Shown: piece by piece, positions 5,164 through 11,384 of the stretch
Layout: each line of letters starts with the position of its first letter
How positions within the stretch are numbered: the stretch's first letter is position 1
Source of the DNA: Actinomycetota bacterium
Lineage (GTDB): Bacteria > Actinomycetota > Thermoleophilia > Gaiellales > Gaiellaceae
Assembly: GCA_013812265.1 (NCBI GenBank)
Contig: JACCTQ010000010.1
Coordinates: 1 to 11,384 of the forward strand
Length of the DNA stretch: 11,384 nt
Direction: 5' to 3'
Made by a program: the position numbers and the translations under genes
The notes under the pieces: model-generated
The model's input: the letters and a program-made list of their open reading frames with translations, nothing else
Told to the model about the DNA's origin: nothing
Databases searched by the model: none

Positions 5164-6402
5164 CTACCTTCGACGGATCACGGTTTCACACGTGTGATGA
5201 ACACTGTCGGTTTTGTCGGCCCAAACGACGTCGTTGCCCGGTCCGCAAGCCACAAGGTCGCGATCTGCGTCTCGCGCGTCGATTCGATCTCGACCTCCAC
5301 CGCCATCGAGCTCGTCGGGACCACCTCCGCCACTCAAGCGGTCGTCGCCGAGCGCTCCAAAGATGGAGTCATCTCCCGCGCGCCCGAGCGCGACGTCATT
5401 CCCGGCGAGGCCGCAGAGGACGTCTCTTCGCGCTGTGCCACGGAGTTCGTCCGACCGCGTGGTGCCGACAACGGTGCACGCGGGGTCGACCGTACGCGGC
5501 ACGTCAGGTGATGCCGTCAGCCGAGTCTTTCCCTTCCCGTCCACATCGATGACGTAGATGGAGGGGCGTCGTCCTGGCCCGCTCGAATCAACAAACGCAA
5601 TCTGGCGACCGTTGGGCGACCACTCCGGATGCATCCCGCTCGTGAGCCGCTTGCTCCTGCGCGTGGCGATGGTGACAACGTGCAGCCCGCCTTCGCCTTC
5701 GAAGACGATCTTGGCGTCGTCGGGGGACCAGGACGGGTGTGCCTTGTGCGTGCCGTCGCTCGTGACCTCTTGCGGCTCGGCCCCGTCCGCGCCGAGTTCG
5801 AACAGGTTGGTCGAGCGATTCCCATCGGCGGTGGAGCGCGCAAAGACGATTCTTCCGGCCGAGGACTAGGCCGGATCCAGGTCGTTTCCCGGACCCACCG
5901 CAAGCGACCGCCGCCCGGACCCGTCTGCGTTCATCACGGCAATGGCGGTTCGTCCGCTCGCTGATGCCACGAAAGCGACTCGTCGTCCATCCGGAGACCA
6001 GACGGGCGCGAACTCATCGGTTTCCGTCCCGGTGATGTTTTGAACGTTCGCTCCATTGCTTCCGATCGTCAAGACGTCCTGCTGCTCGGCGGGTGGAGGA
6101 CGATTCGGAATCGCCAAGGTTTTCGCGTAGACGAGCCTTGCACCGTCCGGAGACCAATCCAAGCCGGTCACGGATTGCCGCTCATTCGTCAGCCTCGTCA
6201 AAGCTCGCGTCGCGACGTTCACTCGGTAAAGGCCTCGCGCCGCTTCGTCGCCGTCGCTTCTGAAGAACGCGACGTGCCGACCGTCCGGAGACCAGGTCGG
6301 GTGGAAATCACCGCTAATCGGCGGCGGCAGAGGCGAGGCGGCCGCAACAAGTGACGCCAGAACCACGAACGAGGCAACCAGGACAATCCGAAAGCGTGTC
6401 AT
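5164..6402 (-). pseudogene. Secreted TolB-like six-bladed propeller with RTX-like tail, interrupted by an amber codon
   Basis: From ATG 6402 the frame encodes a signal peptide (MTRFRIVLVASFVVLASLVA, then AASP) and blades with PTWSPDGRHVAFF, LDWSPDGARLVYA and PVWSPDGRRVAFVA (Trp at 37, 83, 135). It then hits TAG at 5868-5866 (codon 179). The same frame stays open for 233 more codons: SSAGRIVFAR, then blades PSWSPDDAKIVFE (Trp 225) and PEWSPNGRQIAFVD (Trp 261). The amber replaces the Trp expected in the fourth of six blades (LDPA-stop-SSAGRIVFAR), so one TGG-to-TAG change accounts for it. Residues ~332-376 hold five tandem RTX-like nonapeptides (LAGNDVALG, RAGDDSIFG, ALGDDRLSG, GGGPDELDG, GGGRDRIDA), which would bind Ca2+. 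The likely role was an exported or surface protein. A 178-residue stub, readthrough or a sequence error remain possible. Confidence 0.8.
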
Positions 6403-6628
6403 CGACTCGCTGAGTGGGGCTTTACGAGACACCCGGCATTGGTGTCGTCGGGAACGGCGGAGCTGTCGATTCAGGGATCGGCCCATGCGGCATCTGGCAG
6501 TTCGAGATGAAGTTTCGATATGGCACAGATCCGCCCCACACAGCGGCCGGGCTCACGAGCCACCAGGGATGAGACACTAAGGTACAGCACATCTCTTGCC
6601 GAGGCGGCCGAGGTACGAGCAAGCGAAG

Positions 6629-6658
6629 GAGAGAGGCGGCCGAACGGCCGCCTCTCTC
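6629..6658 (-). terminator. rpoC terminator hairpin
   Basis: A 14-bp perfect stem (6629-6642 with 6645-6658; gagaggcggccg is the inner left arm on the plus strand) closes on a two-base gap, giving a very stable hairpin that starts 24 bases after the rpoC stop. No long U tract follows. It suggests that transcription of the rpoB-rpoC operon ends here instead of continuing into ribosomal-protein genes. Confidence 0.7.
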
Positions 6659-6682
6659 TACTACGAGTTCGACGTCCCGGGG

Positions 6683-9600
6683 CTAGGCCGGCTCGTCGAG
6701 CGGCGACTTGATCTCGGGAATCTCCTCCGCCTCCGGGTTCTCGAGCGGCACTCCGTTGCCGTCGCCGCGGTCCGGCGCTCCGCCGAAGTCGATCGGTAGC
6801 GAGCCCAGGTCCACGCCATCCCCGCCGTCGGAACCGATCTCCTCCAGCGCAGCCAGCAGCTCCGCCTCCGTCTCGGGCCGCGCATAAGCGGAGACCGGCA
6901 CCCGCTCGGACGGGCCCATCTCGATCGTCCGGTACTTCTTCAGGCCTGTCGCCGCGGGGATCAGCTTGCCGATGATCACGTTCTCCTTGAGGCCGAGCAG
7001 GTTGTCGACCTTGCCCTCGATGGAGGCGTCCGTCAGCACCTTGGTCGTCTCCTGGAAGGAGGCCGCCGACAGGAAGGACTCCGTGGCGAGCGACGCCTTC
7101 GTGATCCCGAGAATCAGCGGCTCGAACGTCGCCTCCTCCTTGCCTTCCGCCGCCGCGCGAGCGTTCTCCCGCTCGAACACGATCTTGTCGACCAGCTGAC
7201 CTGGCAATAGCTCGGTTTCGCCGGAGTTATCCACCCGGACCTTCTTCAGCATCTGCCGGACGATCAGCTCGATGTGCTTGTCGTGGATGTCCACGCCCTG
7301 CGACTTGTAGACCCTCTGCACCTCGGCGACGAGGTAGAGCTCGGTGGGGGTCGACCCGTAGAGCAGCCCCTTGAGGTGCAGGAGCTCCGAAGGGTTCAAC
7401 GATCCCTCGTGCAGCGCGTCGCCGGGCTCGACGACCTGCCCGTTGGTCACGAGCACGCGGGTTCGTCGGGGCAGCTGGTATGACACGGGCTCGAGCGGCT
7501 CTCCGTTCTCGTCGAGCGCGTCTCTGTGGATGATGACCTTCGCCCCGCGATCGCCCTCCTCGAGCTCCACGCGCCCGCCCACCTCGGCAAGCTTCGCGAC
7601 GCCCTTCGGGTTCCGTGCCTCGAAGATCTCCACCACGCGCGGCAGGCCATGCGTGATGTCTGCTCCGGCGACACCGCCCGTATGGAAGGTTCGCATCGTC
7701 AGCTGCGTCCCCGGCTCGCCGATCGACTGTGCGGCGATGATCCCCACGGCATCGCCGATCTCGCAGAGACCGCCGGTCGCGAGGAAGATCCCGTAACAGG
7801 ACTGGCAGACGCCGAAGTCGCTGCGGCACTTGAGCACCGAGCGAACCGGGAGCGTGGCTCCCTCGGCCGCCTCGCCGAGCCCGTCGAGGATCTCTTGCAC
7901 GACCGCGCTCGTGATGACCGTGCCCTTCTCGGCGAGTACCTTCTTTCCAGGCTTTCCCGAGGTCAGCGGCTTGGCGACGTCTTCCGCCAGCAGGCGCCCG
8001 AAGAGACTCTTGTTCAGGCCCTCGGGAACGTGAATCGGGATGACGATGTGATCTGCCGTACCGCAGTCGTGCTCGCGGATGATGACATCCTGCGCCACGT
8101 CGACCAGGCGTCGGGTCAGGTAGCCCGAGTCGGCCGTGCGAAGCGCCGTGTCCGCGAGTCCCTTGCGAGCACCGTGGGTCGAGACGAAGTACTCGAGCAC
8201 CGACAGGCCCTCCATGAAATTGGCCTTGATCGGGCGCTCGATGATCTCGCCCTTTGGATTCGCCATCAGTCCGCGCATACCGGCGAGCTGACGAATCTGC
8301 TTCGACGATCCGCGCGCCCCTGAGTTGGCCATCATGTAGACCGGGTTCAGCTCCCGGAGATTCGCCTGCATGGCGTCCGCGACCGTGTCGGTCGCCTCCG
8401 ACCAGGTTTCCACGATCGACTCGTGTCGCTCTTCGTCAGTGATCAACCCGCGCTCGTACTGCTGCTCGACGCGCTGGACCCGCTGCTCGTAGCCGGCGAG
8501 GATCTCGTCCTTGTTGGGCGGCACGACGATGTCGTTCTTCGAGATCGTGATACCTCCATCCGTCGCGTACTTGAAGCCGAGCGTCTTCACCACGTCCAGC
8601 ACGCCGGCGATCGAGTGCGCCCCGTAGCGGTCGGCGAGATCCGAGATGAAGGTATCCATCTCGCGCTTCGAGACCGTGCGGTTGACGAACTCGTGCAAAG
8701 GTGCGCTGTCTTCGGGATCGATCGCCTCACGGAGCGCCCGATCGACCTCCGCGTTGAAGATGACCCGCCCGGGCGTCGTCAGTACGACCCCGCCGTCCCA
8801 GCGATACTCGATCGGCTGCTGCAGTGCGACCTGACGGCCATCTCCCAGCCGGGCGTCGAGGGCGAACAGAACGTCTTCCTCGGAGCCGAAGCGCGATGGA
8901 CGTGGATCCAGCTCCTCGGCCGAAGTCTGAGGCAGATCGAGCGCCGAGTACGTCAGGTAGTACACGCCGAGCACCATGTCCTTCGTCGGGGTCGCAAGTG
9001 CGCGCCCGTTCGCAGGGGACAAGATGTTGTTCGATGACAGCATGAGAATGCGGGCCTCGGCCTGAGCCTCCGCCGAGAGCGGCAGGTGAACCGCCATCTG
9101 GTCGCCGTCGAAGTCAGCGTTGAACGCGTGACACACGAGGGGGTGCACCTGGATGGCCTTCCCCTCGACGAGTACCGGCTCGAACGCCTGGATGCCCAGG
9201 CGATGGAGGGTCGGCGCTCGGTTCAGCATCACGGGGTGTTCGGCGATGACCTCCTCGAGCACGTCCCAGACCTCGGGCACCATCGAGTCGACGTACTTCT
9301 TCGCCGCCTTGATGTTCTGAACGGATTTCCGCTCGACGAGCCGACTCATGATGAACGGCTTGAATAGCTCGAGAGCCATCAGCTTGGGCAATCCGCACTG
9401 GTGGAGCTTCAAGGTAGGCCCGGCGACGATCACCGAGCGGCCGGAGTAGTCGACCCGCTTTCCGAGCAGGTTCTGCCGGAAGCGGCCCTGCTTTCCCTTG
9501 AGCATGTCGGACAGCGACTTCAAGGGTCTGTTGCCCGGGCCGGTCACCGCACGTCCACGGCGGCCGTTGTCGAACAGCGCGTCGACCGCCTCCTGGAGCA

Positions 9601-11302
9601 TCCGCTTCTCGTTGTTCACGATGATCTCCGGCGCCCCGAGATCGAGCAGGCGCTTGAGCCTGTTGTTCCGGTTGATGACACGCCGGTAGAGGTCGTTCAG
9701 GTCACTCGTCGCGAAGCGTCCGCCGTCGAGCTGCACCATCGGGCGTAGCTCGGGCGGGATCACGGGCACGGCCTCGAGGACCATCCAGTCGGGCTTGTTC
9801 TCCGACTTGATGAAGGCGTTCACGACCTTGAGCCGCTTGATCGCGCGCTGCTGCTTCTGGCCCTTTGCGCTCCGAATCGTCTCCCGAAGAGAATCAGCCT
9901 CGGCATTCAAATCGAGATCTCGCAAAAGGTCTCGAATGGATTCGGCTCCCATACCACCACGGAAATAGACGCCGAAGCCATACGGAGAGCCGAATCTGTC
10001 CTTGAGCTCGCGGAAGAGCTGTTCGTCGTTGACGATCATCTTCGGCTTGAGCTCGCGGAAGAGCTGCCATGTCTGCTCCAACCGGCGGACGGAGTCCACC
10101 GCGGCCTCCCGGGCATCCTCCCGCCTCGACTCGATGTCGAGGTACATCTCGCGTACCTTCAGCGACCACTGCACGATCGCGTCGAGATCCTCCTTCCGGA
10201 TCCGGCCGTCGGTCCGGAGGCAGAGGTCGTTCGCGAGCTCGCGGACCACCCCTTGGTCGGCATCAGGGTCAGCCTGCTCGAGCACCTCACGCAGAAGCCC
10301 GTTGCCGAGCTCGCGGGCGCGCTCGAGCTGCTTCGTGTCGACGCCGGCCACGATCTCCCGGTCATCCGGCTTCAGCTCTTCGCCGCTCAGCAGCCCTTCG
10401 TTGATGCGGTTCAGATGCTTGGTGATGGCGCCCTTCTTGGAACCGCTGGCCCGCTCCAGATCGGCATGCAGCGGAGCGAGCGCCTCGCGGATCTGGACAG
10501 CGGAGCCGACCACGGTCTCCAGTTCGCGAGGCGTGAGCTTGCGGTCCTCGCGGATGGCCGCGTTCCGTACGAGCTCGCGGATCTTCTTCGAGTCCTCGGT
10601 CGTGATCCGCTCCGCCACCTCCAGGAAGAGGCCCGAGACGAGACCACGGACCTCCTCGAGCGGTGGCAGGCCCTGCTCTTCAGCCCAGCTGAACAGGCCG
10701 CGCGCCCAGAAGTCGTCGTCCTCGTCGAAGTCGCGATCGCCGCCCTTCGTGAAGTAGCTACGCCTGCGCGCGAGCCGCTGCTCGAGAGCTGCGAGCGCCT
10801 CGTCGCGATCGACGTACACACGCTCGGACTCCCCCTTGACCTGATCCTCGAGCCCCTCGATGTCCTCGCCTCGCTTCTCGACATCGACGGCAGTCACGAT
10901 CGAGGCCGCGAAGTAGAGAACCTTCTCGAGCTCGCGGGGAGCGATGTCCAGCAGGTATCCGATCCGGCTCGGGACGCCCTTGAAGAACCAGATGTGCGAG
11001 ACCGGAGCGGCGAGATCGATGTGACCCATGCGCTCGCGGCGCACCTTCTGGCGGGTCACTTCCACGCCGCAGCGCTCGCAGATGATGCCCTTGTAGCGGA
11101 CGCGCTTGTACTTGCCGCAGTAGCACTCCCAGTCCTTCGTCGGGCCGAAGATCCGCTCGCAGAAGAGGCCGTCGCGCTCCGGCTTCAGCGTGCGGTAGTT
11201 GATCGTCTCCGGCTTGGTGACCTCGCCGGAGCTCCAGGAGCGGATCTGCTTGGAGGACGCCAGGCCGATCTCAATCGCGTCGAAGTTGTTGATGTCGATC
11301 AA
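6683..11302 (-). CDS. rpoC: DNA-directed RNA polymerase subunit beta'
   Basis: This is the catalytic beta' subunit, 1539 residues. The N-terminal zinc ribbon has C60, C62, C75 and C78 (ECYCGKYKRV, IICERCGVEV), the numbering known for M. tuberculosis RpoC when the start is TTG 11302. A GAGG eight bases upstream of that TTG supports it over the in-frame TTG at 11308. The active-site loop NADFDGD is at 728-734 (Asp 730, 732, 734), preceded by RRVINRNNRLKRLLDLGAPE and LLGKRVDYSGRSVIV. The second zinc site uses the Cys near 1080 and those in CRSDFGVCQSCYG near 1157-1167; GIIAAQSIGEPGTQLTMRTF of the bridge/trigger region follows. Two departures from the Mycobacterium protein (about 1316 residues) stand out: a large helical, charged insert in the region of residues 140-415, and an acidic, Gly-rich C-terminal linker before EAEEIPEIKSPLDEPA. 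The gene is intact. Confidence 0.99.
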   Translation of the reverse strand: MIDINNFDAIEIGLASSKQIRSWSSGEVTKPETINYRTLKPERDGLFCERIFGPTKDWECYCGKYKRVRYKGIICERCGVEVTRQKVRRERMGHIDLAAPVSHIWFFKGVPSRIGYLLDIAPRELEKVLYFAASIVTAVDVEKRGEDIEGLEDQVKGESERVYVDRDEALAALEQRLARRRSYFTKGGDRDFDEDDDFWARGLFSWAEEQGLPPLEEVRGLVSGLFLEVAERITTEDSKKIRELVRNAAIREDRKLTPRELETVVGSAVQIREALAPLHADLERASGSKKGAITKHLNRINEGLLSGEELKPDDREIVAGVDTKQLERARELGNGLLREVLEQADPDADQGVVRELANDLCLRTDGRIRKEDLDAIVQWSLKVREMYLDIESRREDAREAAVDSVRRLEQTWQLFRELKPKMIVNDEQLFRELKDRFGSPYGFGVYFRGGMGAESIRDLLRDLDLNAEADSLRETIRSAKGQKQQRAIKRLKVVNAFIKSENKPDWMVLEAVPVIPPELRPMVQLDGGRFATSDLNDLYRRVINRNNRLKRLLDLGAPEIIVNNEKRMLQEAVDALFDNGRRGRAVTGPGNRPLKSLSDMLKGKQGRFRQNLLGKRVDYSGRSVIVAGPTLKLHQCGLPKLMALELFKPFIMSRLVERKSVQNIKAAKKYVDSMVPEVWDVLEEVIAEHPVMLNRAPTLHRLGIQAFEPVLVEGKAIQVHPLVCHAFNADFDGDQMAVHLPLSAEAQAEARILMLSSNNILSPANGRALATPTKDMVLGVYYLTYSALDLPQTSAEELDPRPSRFGSEEDVLFALDARLGDGRQVALQQPIEYRWDGGVVLTTPGRVIFNAEVDRALREAIDPEDSAPLHEFVNRTVSKREMDTFISDLADRYGAHSIAGVLDVVKTLGFKYATDGGITISKNDIVVPPNKDEILAGYEQRVQRVEQQYERGLITDEERHESIVETWSEATDTVADAMQANLRELNPVYMMANSGARGSSKQIRQLAGMRGLMANPKGEIIERPIKANFMEGLSVLEYFVSTHGARKGLADTALRTADSGYLTRRLVDVAQDVIIREHDCGTADHIVIPIHVPEGLNKSLFGRLLAEDVAKPLTSGKPGKKVLAEKGTVITSAVVQEILDGLGEAAEGATLPVRSVLKCRSDFGVCQSCYGIFLATGGLCEIGDAVGIIAAQSIGEPGTQLTMRTFHTGGVAGADITHGLPRVVEIFEARNPKGVAKLAEVGGRVELEEGDRGAKVIIHRDALDENGEPLEPVSYQLPRRTRVLVTNGQVVEPGDALHEGSLNPSELLHLKGLLYGSTPTELYLVAEVQRVYKSQGVDIHDKHIELIVRQMLKKVRVDNSGETELLPGQLVDKIVFERENARAAAEGKEEATFEPLILGITKASLATESFLSAASFQETTKVLTDASIEGKVDNLLGLKENVIIGKLIPAATGLKKYRTIEMGPSERVPVSAYARPETEAELLAALEEIGSDGGDGVDLGSLPIDFGGAPDRGDGNGVPLENPEAEEIPEIKSPLDEPA

Positions 11303-11308
11303 AGTCAA

Positions 11309-11384
11309 ATCCTCAAACTCGCGGGTGTGCCCGAGGAACCGGGCTGGTCGGGGCCGTCGCCCCTGTGTCGATCAAGTCCGGAAG
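11309..11384 (-). other. rpoB end or rpoB-rpoC spacer
   Basis: One minus-strand frame is open from the right edge to a TGA at 11315-11313, with end residues PRAHPRV. The stop overlaps the GAGG that serves rpoC. In bacteria rpoB normally precedes rpoC, so this could be the last ~23 codons of rpoB, but nothing in these residues is diagnostic and a second frame is also open. The short Shine-Dalgarno GAGG (11314-11311) is the only regulatory element I can name. Confidence 0.3.

Noticed and set aside
6422..6622. Minus-strand 66-codon frame with a Pro-rich end between rpoC and the propeller gene
   Set aside because: It has a weak start and no recognised motif and lies in the leader of the propeller gene; a remnant of some gene is possible but not supportable.
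1..11384. CRISPR arrays, tRNA or rRNA genes, integrases and transposases
   Set aside because: No regularly spaced repeats, cloverleaf-like segments or recombinase motifs were seen on either strand.

Overview
The window looks like chromosomal DNA from a high-GC actinomycete-like bacterium, most likely a deep Actinomycetota lineage such as Thermoleophilia/Gaiellales. The grounds are the RNA polymerase beta' subunit, which matches the actinobacterial type and has the same zinc-cysteine spacing as the Mycobacterium protein but is about 220 residues longer, the frequent GTG/TTG starts, promoters that leave almost no 5' leader, and secreted proteins with actinobacterial-style TolB propeller and RTX-like repeats. 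The class-level placement is inference.

Layout from right to left. rpoC fills 6683-11302 on the minus strand, with the rpoB end or the rpoB-rpoC spacer at the right edge, and ends at a strong 14-bp hairpin (6629-6658). Downstream of rpoC lies an accessory, partly decayed region. A secreted six-bladed TolB-like propeller with an RTX-like tail (5164-6402, minus) is interrupted by one amber codon, exactly where the fourth blade should have its conserved Trp. Next comes a second, degenerate copy of the 3' end of rpoC in the same orientation, in two pieces (4750-5112 and 3941-3993). The gap between the pieces is filled by a vapBC-type toxin-antitoxin module (4076-4731, plus). Beyond it is a secreted lectin-like protein with an FN3-like C-terminus (2791-3604, minus), broken by two single-base losses in G/C runs.

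Two further PIN-toxin modules sit back to back around a shared ~94-bp control region: Phd/YefM antitoxin plus PIN toxin (2064-2745, plus) and a ribbon-helix-helix VapB plus PIN toxin (1300-1969, minus). The antitoxin of the latter has ATA where its start codon should be. The left edge carries a secreted protein of unknown function that runs out of the window (1-1235, minus).

Taken together, this is an essential housekeeping gene followed by a hotspot where foreign or duplicated DNA has accumulated. The displaced rpoC tail differs from the intact gene almost only at third codon positions, so it was under selection as a working rpoC end for most of its divergence. That fits an element that entered at the 3' end of rpoC and supplied a replacement tail, or recombination with a relative's rpoC, better than a recent local duplication that decayed in place. 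Three PIN toxins with three unrelated antitoxin families in 3.5 kb, plus three decayed genes, fit the same picture. No integrase, transposase or CRISPR array is visible.
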